A stretch of DNA of 64,000 nucleotides from Alopecurus myosuroides. Its lineage: Eukaryota > Streptophyta > Magnoliopsida > Poales > Poaceae. The notes below the pieces were generated by a model. The model saw only the letters and a list, made by a program, of their open reading frames with translations, did not search any database and was not told where the DNA came from. Shown here piece by piece: positions 10,210-20,329 of this stretch (the first letter of the stretch is position 1; each line of letters opens with the position of its first letter). Location of the stretch: assembly GCA_028641055.1 (NCBI GenBank), contig CM054060.1:311970949-312034948 (forward strand), given 5' to 3'. The translations under genes were made by a program, and so were the position numbers.

Positions 10210-12135
10210 TAAGGTGATCAAGTCAATATCGATGTTGTGTCGGTCTACAACACAACGAAATCTATAGTAAGCTACCTGTAGGTGATCCCATCTTTGTTGC
10301 TGCATGTAGGATTCATGTTGCTCCAGAGGCTACAAAGACCGAAGACGGAATTGGCGTTGTGGTTTTAACTAAGACTGCCTGGTATTCAAGCAAGCGATTG
10401 AGATGACGTGTCGATCTTTCAACCTCCTTTCTAGAATTCCGTGTTGACTATAACCCCAAATGCAACAACCCAGTTCATCAACTGAGGGTGTTGGAACATA
10501 GGTAAGATCCTCGAAGCAAATGTTTCTTGTTGACATATTTCCCACCAGAGGTAGTGCGTTTGGTTGCCGACAATATGGTTGTGCCCTCATGAAAGCTGTT
10601 TTCAGCTAAGGAAAATGTATGTTCACAAGAGGTGCCTGATGACATCGTCTCTAGAGAGTACTCTGATACAACGATTAGTGCAAATTATTTGATTAGCGCG
10701 GCGCCAACACACCGACGCATAATTATATAAAGCCAACACAAACGAAGAACTTTTTTGATAGTTAATGGAAGAAGCTCAGCCATGATATTAGGAGAGAATG
10801 TTTTTTCTACGGTCTCTAAGGAGACAAAAGAAAAGGAAAATACAGTAGCAAAATAAAAGTTCCTAATCCTAGTCGTCAGAGATATGTGTGTATGCATATG
10901 CATCTAGCGCAATCTCCTCGTGGATAAACCGCAGTACCTCTGGCATGGGAGTACCTCATTCCTGAAGACCCTCCTGTCCCTTTCTTTCCATACATTTCCA
11001 AATTATTTATGTGATGATGACACTGGACAATATCTTCTCATATTTTCAAAGGTATTTGATCTAGTGATTCGACGGAAGGTAGGCCATCCTCGCAAAGAAA
11101 AGCAGTCACTTTTCCGTACGGATGTGGCATAACATGAGGGAGATGGCGGCGTGGGCTCCGTTCTCCCTCCAAGAGGCATCATTTTTTTAGAACGGTTTTT
11201 GCCAGGAGTGTCTTGTGGCCGAGTGGCGTGTTTCTTTCTGCAGTCTCTGTGCCATAGCATAGTAGGGATTCGGCATAAGACGTGTGCTGATGGACGTGCG
11301 CATGGCAATTGCACTGTCCGGCATCATTGCAGCGTCAAAGAAAGTTCTTGCAAGGTCAATGCGTTGATCTCTCCTGAAGATGGGTAGGCGAAATATGGTG
11401 ACGACCTCTTCTAGAGCATGCAAATACGGTGTGCGCTCCGAATCTACTGGATCGGGTTCTGCTCCAGACTTGTCGTTTGGCAGTTTGGTGAGGGATCAGG
11501 TTCAAATGACATGCTTTGGTTTGAGGTCAGGGCACTTGGCCACAATTAGGATCTCCCCGCATTATCTTTCGTAGATGTCCGACAGAGGTCGCCAATAAGG
11601 TGGTTTTTGGTCGACTCATATATTTATTTTGTCAGTTTTTGTTGAATACTGTAACAAAATAAGGCTATGTGCATAATTTTGAAGTGATTTTTTCTCACTC
11701 TGAAAGTTCATGTGCCCAGCTTACTCTTTGCTACACTTTTATTATCACATTCATAACTGCATCTTGTGATCTGCAGCTGATGAGTATTCCTCAACTAGAA
11801 ATCGCACGGAGTGAAATCGCACCAAGCTCTAATGGTAACTATCATTGAAGACAACATGAAAGCACACATACCTTCTAGACAGTGCATAATGCGTGCCCTA
11901 GTTATGCTACCATGCTTTCACATGTTCAAAACTACATACTATGTGTTGTAATTGAAGCTCTCAGCCGACCTTACCTTATCCTACTAGGTCTCCCGTATGA
12001 TTTTATCACGGGGAGCGACCACTGACGAGTTGTAATTAACACAACATGTGAAATTATTTTGTACTATACAAGATATGAGGCTAACTTGGATTTAAAATAT
12101 TAAATAATGTACCCACCAACCTCCGGCCTCTAAGG
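10210..12135. other. spacer without recognisable genes
   Basis: Only short open frames are present and none shows a motif I recognise. Base composition is mixed, with no long tandem repeat. It is the flank into which the LINE and CACTA element C2 inserted. Confidence 0.5.
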
Positions 12136-12186
12136 ATACACTAGTAGAAAACAGGGCATTGAGCCAAGCACAATGGAACCGGATGT

Positions 12187-12354
12187 GATACAAACCGGTT
12201 CTAACGGGTCTGTCCCCTGGGCCCCCTTCATGCAGCAAATGGCCCCCAAGGCCTTTAGGACCGGTTTGTGTACAAACCGGTCCTAAAGGCCTTGGGGGCC
12301 ATTTGCTGCATGAAGGGGGCCCAGGGGACAGACCCGTTAGAACCGGTTTGTATC
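12187..12354. repeat. perfect 83-bp inverted repeat with 2-nt spacer
   Basis: The left arm 12187-12269 and right arm 12272-12354 are exact reverse complements over all 83 bases, separated only by GT. Each arm contains the subterminal words ACAAACCGGTTCTAA and TTTAGGACCGGTTTGT near its ends and unrelated GC-rich sequence between. Another shorter pair of the same words follows at about 12410-12455. Any transcript across it would fold into a near-continuous hairpin. Confidence 0.97.
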
Positions 12355-12964
12355 ACCAACCGGTTCTAAAGGTTTTCTCATTTTTTGCAGCAACTGCCGG
12401 TCCCGCTGTCAGAACCTTTAGAACCGGTTTGTAACACAAACCGGTCCTAAAGCCCTCCCCTAAACCCTACATACCACCCCGAGCTCAGCTCCATTTTTTC
12501 CAGCTCGAGCTCAACTCCATTTTTGCTCTCTCCTTCGTCTTGTGAGGTCTAATCCATCCCCATTTTTCTCCACCATTTGTCAAGATTGTTGGTACCCATC
12601 GGTTCTACGGTTAGCATCAACATTCCCTCTTCCGGCATTGCAAGTTTTGCTCGTTTTCTTGCTCATTTCATTTTTGTTGTGCTAGCTAGGTGTTTGATGA
12701 AATCCCTAAGCTAGAATTTGTTATTCATTTTGTTATGTATACAAATTGATGCAATTTGAGCTCAAAATTAATTATGATTTGTGGTTTGTTTAGTGTCGCG
12801 CGCCTTGTCCCCTTCCTCACTGCCGTCGATCGCCCCATCACCGACACAAGCTTGGAGAGCCTATTGTTTTTATTTACCAAAACAAATTTTGATTTGTATG
12901 ATTTACGTATTTACTTGTATATAATTTTCTTATTGTGTAAGATTTTTTTTATATACATAGCGCC

Positions 12965-13436
12965 ATGGTTTTGATATCCGTCCCCGTTGGCCCTCGTCCA
13001 GTCTATGATTCGGATGTGGTATATTATCTTTTTTCACTACATATTTTCAGTTCCTGATTATACGACAATTACTTACGCCGACCAACTTGACATAGATATT
13101 TTTATTTAGGAGGTAGTGGAACCGGAAATGCCAATCGACCCTATTGTTGAGAAGTTATACTTAGTTGAACAAGAAAATGTTGGATTGAAAGAAAGATTGA
13201 AAAAAACTGAAGAAAAGTTGGAAAAAACTGAAAGAGAGAAGATGACCTTGGAAAAGGTTCTTGCCGGTGTCGTCGATGGTCACAAGAGCGAGATGGACGC
13301 AATGCGCCTGAAGATTAGAAAGATTAGGAAATATGCAATTAGTAAAGAGGCTTGGTATCATTATGCCGTCGGGTCAATTATTACCTTTGTTGCGATTTTG
13401 ATCATATTTGTTGTTGTTTTTAAATGCATTAATTAG
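12965..13436 (+). CDS. small coiled-coil and membrane-anchor protein upstream of TNP2 (C2)
   Basis: Proposed model: exons 12965-13018 and 13110-13436, 126 aa. The first exon starts ATG and ends GATGTG|GTATAT, and the second follows TTATTTAG. After an acidic/proline start comes a strong heptad-like Glu/Lys/Leu region (about residues 35-75, LKKTEEKLEKTEREK). A basic RKIRKY stretch and one hydrophobic segment of about 22 residues near the C-terminus follow (TFVAILIIFVVVF). The gene lies 165 bp upstream of the transposase on the same strand. From memory, similar small proteins precede TNP2 in other Triticeae CACTA elements. It could be a separate protein or a 5' exon set of the TNP2 transcript. 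No biochemical role is assigned. Confidence 0.6.
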
Positions 13437-13601
13437 AGAGAGTTTTTATGGATGGTTTCAGTGTGTATTTTATGAGAACTATATATGTATGGTCACTATA
13501 CGCTAGTTTGGTATTAACGTGTGATGAACTTTTTGTATTAATTAATTAATTTAGTCATGACGATTTAGCATAATGGTTGTTGATAAATTTATATAATGCA
13601 G

Positions 13602-16600
13602 ATGAACCGGCAATGGATGTACAGTGATCGACGTCGTCCCGAATTCCTTAATGGCATACATAGTTTTCTCAATGTGGCTGAGAAAAACAGGCAGAATGGA
13701 TTTATTTTTTGTCCATGTAAAAAATGCCAGAATAAGAGGAATTTCCCTAGCTCAAGAACCATACACACCCACCTGTTGCAAGAAGGCTTCATGCCCAGTT
13801 ATTTTTGTTGGACCAAGCACGGAGAAAGAGGGGTTGTAATGGAAGACAATGAAGAAGAAGAGGATAATGATAATTATCCTATGTTCGGTGAACACGGTGA
13901 TACTGAAATGGGGGAAGACGAGCCTGAACTTGAGGACATTGTTGATGAGTCTGATGATGATCTTCGTCAGGTCATTCGTGAAGAACAGATAAACTGCGCA
14001 AGTGAAAACGAGAGGTTGAAGTTGGAGCGCATGTTAGAAGACCACAAAAAATTGTTGTACCCAAATTGCGAAGATGGCCAGAAAAAACTGGGCACCACCC
14101 TGGAATTGCTGCAATGGAAGGCAGAGAATGGATTATCTGACAAGGGATTTGAAAAGCTGCTGAAAATAATGAAGAAGATGCTTCCAAGAGATAACGTGCT
14201 GCCCTGCAGTACATACGAAGCAAAGAAGGTTGTCTGCCCTCTAGGATTGGAAGTGCATAAGATACATGCATGCATCAATGACTGCAACCTCTACCGCGGC
14301 CAGCACGAGAATTTAAATGCCTGCCCGGTATGCGGTGCATTTCGGTATAAGATCAGGCGAGATGACCCTGGTGATGTTGAGGGCGACGATCGCCCCAGGA
14401 AGAGGGTTCCTGCCAAGGTGATGTGGCATGCTCCTATAATACCACGGTTGAAACGTTTGTTCCGAAACAAAGAGCATGCCAAGTTGCTGCGATGGCACAA
14501 AGAAGACCGTAAGGAAGACGATATGCTGAGACACCCCGCTGATGGGTCGCAGTGGAGAAACATCGACGATAAGTACGAGGACTTTGCACGTGACGCAAGA
14601 AACTTAAGGTTTGGTCTGAGTACAGATGGCCTGAATCCGTTTGGGGAGCAGAGTAGCAGTCATAGCACCTGGCCCGTGACTCTATGTATCTATAACCTTC
14701 CTCCTTGGTTATGCATGAAGCGTAAGTTCATTATGATGCCAGTGCTTATCCCAGGCCCGTCGCAACCCGGCAACAACATTGATGTGTACATGAGGCCACT
14801 GGTTGATGAACTTTTAGAGTTGTGGGCTGACGAAGGTGTACGTGTGTGGGACGAGTACAAACAAGAGGAATTTGACCTACGAGGGTTGCTGTTTGTAACC
14901 ATCAATGATTGGCCCGCTCTTAGTAACATCTCAGGACAGTCAAACAAGGGATACAGCGCATGCACACACTGTTTAGGCGAGACTGAAAGTATACATATAG
15001 GCAAGAATATGTACCCGGGGCATCGTCGATTTCTTCCAGACAGGCATCCCGTAAGAAAGAAAGGAAAGCATTTCAAAGGCGAGGCAGATACACGGAGGAA
15101 GCCAACCCTCCCTAAAGGTACTGATATATATGACATGGTCAAAGATATAAAAGTAATCTTTGGTAAGGGTCCTGGCGCACAATCTGTTCCAAATGACGCC
15201 GACAACCACGTAGCCATGTGTAAGAAGAAATCTATATTCTGGGAACTACCCTATTGGAAATTCCTAGAGGTTCGCTCTGCGATCGACGTGGTGCACGTGA
15301 CGAAAAATATTTGCGTGAACCTGCTAAACTTATTGGGCGTGCATGGGAAGAAGTCGAGAGATACACCGAAAGCACGGCTGCACCACCAACGTATGCACGA
15401 ACGAGACGACCTGATGAATCCAGAGAATTTCAAAGGTCCTGCCAGCTACGCTCTTACCAAGGAAGAGAAGGAGATCTTTTTCCAAGTCCTGAGTAGTATC
15501 AAGGTCCCGTCTGGCTACTCGTCGAACATAAAAGGAATACTAAACCTGGAAGAGAAAAAGTTACAAAACCTTAAGTCTCATGACTGCCACGTGATCATGA
15601 CCCAGTTACTTCCGATTGCATTGAGGGGGCTTCTGCCAGAAAACGTGCGAGTACCCATTGTGAAGCTATGTGCATTCCTCAACGCAATTTCTCAGAAGGC
15701 AATCGATCCAGCAACTCTACCAAGTTTACAGAAGGACGTGGTCCAATGTCTTGTCAGCTTCGAGTTGGTGTTCCCACCAACCTTCTTCATTATTATGACG
15801 CACCTCATAGTTCACCTAGTCCAAGAGATTTCCGTTCTCGGTCCTGTATTCTTACACAATATGTTCCCCTTTGAGAGGTTCATGGGAGTCTTGAAGAATT
15901 ATGTTAAAAACCGTGCTAGGCCGGAAGGAAGCATGGTCAAGGGCTATGGAACAGAGGAGGTCATTGAGTTTTGTGTTGACTTTATTCCTGACCTGAACCC
16001 GATCGGTGTTCGTCAGTCGCGCCATGAGGGGAGACTGCGTGGAAAAGGCACGCTAGGAAAGATATCAACAACATCTATGGACGAGCAATCTTTCACTCAA
16101 GCACACTACACAGTTCTAGTTAATTCCAGCTTGGCGGCTCCATATATCCAGGAACACACGGATATTTTACGCTCGGAATACCCGGAGCAACCTGAAGATT
16201 TCATTGCAAAAGAACACGCGAAGACTTTCGGCGGTTGGTTGCAAAGACGTCTCATTAATGACAACATTGTTGAAGATGAGCTATACTTGTTGGCCAAGCA
16301 ACCATCTTCGACTGTATTGACCTTTAAAGGGTACGAGATAAATGGTAACATATTTTACACGGCAGACCAAGATAAAAAGAGCACCAACCAAAACAGTGGC
16401 GTCCGGTTTGATGCAAAAGACGACAACGGGCAAATGGTCACATACTATGGTTACATAGAGCAGATATGGGAACTTGACTACGGACCTTCCTTTAAGGTCC
16501 CTTTGTTCTGGTGCAGATGGTTCAACCTGTCAGGCGTGAAGGTAGACCCGAAGTACGGAATGACAACAGTGGATCAGAAGAATTTTGGGTACGGCAATGA

Positions 16601-16919
16601 TTAATTCGTCCTAGCCAATGATGTGGCTCAGGTTTTCTATGTGAAGGACATGTCTAGCAGACCGAGAAAAACAAAAGATAAGGAAACGAATACATCGGAC
16701 GATGAGCCAAGGCGCCACATAGTTCTTTCAGGGAAAAGAAACATCGTGGGAGTCGAGGACAAGACAGACATGTCAGAAGATTACAATAAATTTGATGAAA
16801 TTCCTCCCTTCAAAGTCAAAGATGATCCAAGCATTCAGTTAAATGATGAAGATGTTCCATGGTTACGGCGCAATCAAAAGAAAAGCAAGAGGAAAAATAG
16901 AAACAGATTGTCCCTTTAG
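13602..16919 (+). pseudogene. TNP2-like CACTA transposase (C2), one premature stop
   Basis: The long frame starts MNRQWMYSDRR, directly after a splice-acceptor-like ATAATGCAG. It contains the N-terminal zinc region (CPCKKCQNK, about residues 35-45), the Transposase_21 core (about 200-560, including GLSTDGLNPFG), a DUF4218 region (about 690-830) and the start of DUF4216 (about 930-1000). A TAA at 16602-16604 interrupts the C-terminal motif between YGND and FVLANDVAQVFYVKDM. After it the same frame stays open to the natural stop at 16917-16919, so a single base change explains the damage. Without the stop the protein would be about 1,100 aa, like the C1 copy. Loss of the last 105 residues removes the end of the DUF4216 domain; whether the truncated form is active is unknown. 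Confidence 0.9.
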
Positions 16920-16952
16920 TACCGGTTGGGGACACCAACCGGGACTAAATGG
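16911..16952. repeat. internal CACTA-type hairpin word
   Basis: TTTAGTACCGGTTGG and CCAACCGGGACTAAA face each other across a 6-nt loop directly at the end of the TNP2 frame. This is a common Triticeae CACTA subterminal motif but a different sub-type from the terminal words of C2. It may mark a regulatory site or a relic of another element. Confidence 0.7.
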
Positions 16953-17204
16953 GTTAGGGTTTCGTTTGGACCAATCAGATAGAATCACACGGATCATGTG
17001 TTTCTTTCAACCGCTTGTGAGTCGATGGATCCGGGGTGTGTTTCTTTCCAGCTGTTCTGAGCCGTTCGATCAGGGCTACGGTGTGTTTCTTTCGAGCTGT
17101 TGTGAGCCGTTGGATCAGGTGTTTCTTAACCGTTGGATCAAAACCCTAGCTCAACACTTTGTGAGCCATAGGACCCTATATATAGCCCAGCTTCATACAC
17201 CGGT

Positions 17205-17862
17205 CAGTTCATCTCCCAAATACAAAACATCCGGATTCGCCAGCATACGTCCTGCCGTGCATTTGGTATGCATATATGCACTCAGTGGCCACGGCAGGGT
17301 TGTATACTGGCGATATCGATTGTTTTGTTCTACACCCCGCTTTAAGGTTTGATACATCATATATTCAGTTCATCGAGCAAATACAAAACATCCGGATTCG
17401 CCGTCATACGTCCAGCCGTGCATTTGGTATGCATATATGCACCCAGTAGCTAGCCACGGTTGGGCTATATGACGGCGATACCGTCTGTTTTGTTCTACAC
17501 CCCCTTTAATTAAGGTTTGATTCATCATATATTCAGTTCATCGAGCAAATACAAAACATCCGGATTCGCCGTCATACGTCCAGCCGTGCATTTGGTATGC
17601 ATATATGCACCCAGTAGCTAGCCACGGTTGGGCTGTATGACGGCGATACCGTCTGTTTTGTTCTACACCCCCCTTTAAGGTTTTTGATACATCATATATT
17701 CAGTTCATCGAGCAAATACAAAACATCCGGATTCGCCATCATACGTCCAGCCGTGCATTTGGTATGCATATTGCACCCAGTAGCCACGGGTGGGCTGTTT
17801 GATGGTGATACCGATTGTTGTGTTAGGGTGGAGCGTCGCGTGGGAGTTGACGCGTGGCGCGG
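17205..17862 (+). repeat. four tandem copies of a 161-168 bp unit
   Basis: Units start at about 17205, 17366, 17534 and 17701. Each holds CAGTTCATC, AAATACAAAACATCCGGATTC, CATACGTCC, GCATTTGGTATGCAT, and a GGCGATACCG-TGTTTTGTTCTACACCCC end. Units 2 and 3 are nearly identical, while units 1 and 4 have diverged more. A TATA-like CTATATATAG lies just before the array (17177-17186). The array sits between TNP2 and the AP2-like gene and may act as its promoter region; that role is inference. Confidence 0.85.
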
Positions 17863-18007
17863 GAGTTGACGTGTGGCGCGGGAGTTCACGCGTGGCGCGG
17901 GAGTTGTGACGCGTGGCCAGGAGGGCGCGGTATAAACTGTCGCGCCTCGAACGCGTCTTCTCCTCTCCACGCGCCCACTCCTCTCCACGCACCGTCGCGC
18001 TTCCACC

Positions 18008-18653
18008 ATGCCTCCGAGGAGAAACAACACCACCGGCTTCCGCGGCGTCCGAGCACGGCAGAACGGAATGTTCAGCGCAGATATCCGTTGGGGGGACGAC
18101 CGCATCCCCCTCGGCTCCTTTGCGATGGCGGCGGAGGCCGCCCGCGCCTGGGACGCGGCGGCCTGGCGCCTCAACCGCCCGCGGTATGAACTTCAACGAC
18201 TCCCACACCGTCTGGGAAGCGGAGGCCAGGGCGCCAAAGCCGCAGATCGTCACTGCCGCCGACCACCTCCACCTCCGCCACCGCGCGTTTCAGGGCCTAG
18301 TCGACGCCATGGAAGACCGCGTCGTCCGCGAGTATTACCGGAACAACCCGGGGGAGGAGAGCGCCGACGAGGAGCTCTGGAATACCCGCGCGGCTGAGCG
18401 GGCGGAGCGCCGCCTCGAACGCCACCTCGCGTTAGATGCCGCTCGGGAGGCGAGGACGAATGCGCTGCAAGAGCTTCGTCGGGCCGACCACGCCGGCGAA
18501 GTCTGGGCCTCCGACGATCCGAGGTGGGGGCCTATCTCGGACATACGATCATGCACCTCCGACGACGACGAGGAGGTCACCGACGAGTTCGACAACGACG
18601 ATGACCCGGAGGAGGTCAGCGACGAGTTCCCCGACGACGACGACGAGGAGTAG
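18008..18653 (+). pseudogene. AP2/ERF-like domain gene carried by C2, one frameshift
   Basis: The start MPPRRNNTTGFRGVRARQNG leads into an AP2/ERF-type fold: GFRGVR, then IRW, a LGSF strand and the helix EAARAWDAAAWRLNRPR (about residues 9-59). One extra T at about 18185 shifts the frame. Ignoring that base, the protein continues from MNFNDSHTVW through a helical Arg/Glu-rich region to a tail dominated by Asp and Glu, stopping at 18653 (214 aa in all). AP2 domains bind GC-rich DNA; whether this one does is unknown. Related AP2-like proteins with the same MNF junction are, as I recall, frequent in Triticeae repeats, so this is likely a transposon-associated family rather than a host regulator. 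Poly(A) signals AATAAA follow at about 18677 and 18738. Confidence 0.75.
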
Positions 18654-18859
18654 TGTTCGTCTGTTTTCTCGTTTTTAATAAAAGAATTTGTATTCCAGCG
18701 ACACTGCGACGCGCTAGCGCGTCTGTTTTCTGTTTTTAATAAAAGTAACCTTCTGTTTTTCATGTTTTATAAATCAATGTAAATCCATGTTTTCCACGAT
18801 ATATATGCTCGATGTATCACTTGTGCTCTCACTTCTCGTTGCCTTACTCAGTACCCACC

Positions 18860-18995
18860 CTAACTTACCACATGCGCATAAACTCCAAAATGCGCCTGGA
18901 GTAACTTTACCGCAGGCGCACAGTGGACAAATGCGCCTGGGATAAGAGCAGTACCGCAGGCGCATATGGTGTAGTGTGCGCCTGCGGTAAGTGAT
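18860..18995. repeat. TGCGCCTG(C)GGTA inverted and direct repeats
   Basis: At least five copies of a 13-bp word (TTACCGCAGGCGCA or its complement TGCGCCTGCGGTA, with variants) lie in both orientations within 130 bp. One pair flanks TATGGTGTAGTG. The pattern is that of CACTA subterminal repeats of another family. GGTGTAGTG could be a relic terminus, but identical words continue on its far side, so a real end is doubtful. Confidence 0.6.
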
Positions 18996-19241
18996 CAAAT
19001 TTTTCCCATTCTCCACCACATTTTAGAAATCAACTACCAAGTTATAGGATGTATTCCCATTTTAGACATCACAATCATGAATAGAACACAATCATATCAC
19101 ATTCATAACATAGAGTCTTACGATCACACATAACACAACATAAGTCTCACAATACAAGCTATGCTTCAAGAGAGCTACATACTAAGATATCCATTACATA
19201 CTAAGATATCCATTATACATGCATATATCGAACGCATACAT

Positions 19242-19949
19242 CTATGGCTCTGTCGAGTAGATGCGGAACAACTCGTAGGAGACGTATGCATCTATGGCTG
19301 CATAGTTGATGTTGGTCCGGTCAAGTGGGGTCTTCGCCCAATACCTATGATTTTTGGAGGGGAAACCAGACTTCATGGTTTCGTAGCCCTCGTGGATGAA
19401 GTCAGTTGCCATCGGAGCCATCCCGGTCTTGGGCCCGGGCAACTCATCGAAATGGATAAGGTCCTGAAAATCAATGTAGTGATCTTCAGGTATCACAATA
19501 CCCAAGCGCATCAAATTATGACGGTCTTGAGTGATGTCAACGCTGCAGAAGTCATACCCCTTGTTGACAAAAAAATCAACAAGTGCCGGAGAATGCTTTG
19601 AACTACTGCAACAAAAAAAATTTGATACATGTTAGATATGTTGCAACACATTTATTCTTCAGATGCAACAAACAAATCGAAAATGCAAGGTTGTACGTGT
19701 GCGTTACCTTGACCATTGGAAGACCAAAACGGCCTGTTTGAACGCAATCTGGATGACGGCAACATCCTCTTGATCCGCCGTATACTCTAGATCAAGCCCG
19801 AAGAACCGGTGTTCATCGGGAGAGGAGAAATAGAGATCGGTCAAACGCCCAAGAGCACCGGGGAGCCTCTCGCAATTGTTGGTGTAGCACACATCGAGAC
19901 TCTTGCCGCATGGTGTGGCCACATCATATCTCTTCCAAACTTCAGCCAT
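19242..19949 (-). CDS. 3'-5' exonuclease-like (DnaQ/WRN-type) gene carried by C2, two exons
   Basis: Proposed model: complement of 19242-19605 and 19708-19949, 201 aa, with no stop. The intron (19606-19707 on plus) has donor AAG|GTAACG and acceptor TTGCAG. Motif I is GLDLEYT (Asp53, Glu55), the DxE metal-binding pair. A DITQDRHNLMRLGI segment (about 103-116) fits motif II. NYAAIDAYVSYELF (about 181-194) is the Tyr-x3-Asp motif III. These residues are those needed for two-metal 3'-5' exonuclease action on DNA or RNA in the WRN-exonuclease/DnaQ superfamily. The length fits a stand-alone domain with no helicase. It lies inside the CACTA element, antisense to the transposases, and looks intact, which suggests captured or element-specific cargo. 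Whether it helps transposition or is a passenger is not known. Confidence 0.8.
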
Positions 19950-20103
19950 GGTGCTTGGTGGAGGAAGATCAAGAGAGGAAGAAGAGAAGACAGAGGAAGA
20001 AGAGAATACAGATAAGAAACAGAGAGACTCGCGCGATCGGGCCGGTGCGAACTGTAGCAATAAAACCGCCGCACGCGGGAGGCGAGCAGTTTGTACAGAG
20101 ACC

Positions 20104-20272
20104 CTTTAGCACCGGTTGTTAACACAAACCGGTGCTAAAGGTCTGTACAGGGTGCGCAGTCTGAATGTGGCCCCAAGTACAGACCTTTAGCACCGGTTTG
20201 TGTTAACAACCGGTGCTAAAGACCCTTTCGCACCGGTTGTTAACACAAACCGGTGCTAAAGGTCTGTAGTGG
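20104..20272. repeat. 45-bp inverted repeat and third copy, AACCGGTGCTAAAG family
   Basis: The arms 20104-20148 and 20177-20221 are exact reverse complements, separated by 28 nt. Each contains CTTTAGCACCGGTTGTTAAC and ACAAACCGGTGCTAAAG, which are themselves inverted copies, so nested hairpins form. A third copy with one change (CTTTCGCACC) runs from about 20224 to 20268. It is the same motif family as the C2 ends but lies in the interior, directly upstream of the TNP1 gene leader. Confidence 0.9.
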
Positions 20273-20329
20273 GGCGATATCTCCAGGACTTGTGAAATTT
20301 TTTCGCTCATTCTTCTTTCGCGCGTCTTC

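Noticed and set aside
10920..11580. Possible host gene pieces in the spacer
   Set aside because: Short frames only, no recognisable motif, no consistent exon pattern.
17692..18253. Minus-strand frames across the AP2-like gene
   Set aside because: Overlap the AP2-like gene in GC-rich DNA where long frames arise by chance; no motif seen.
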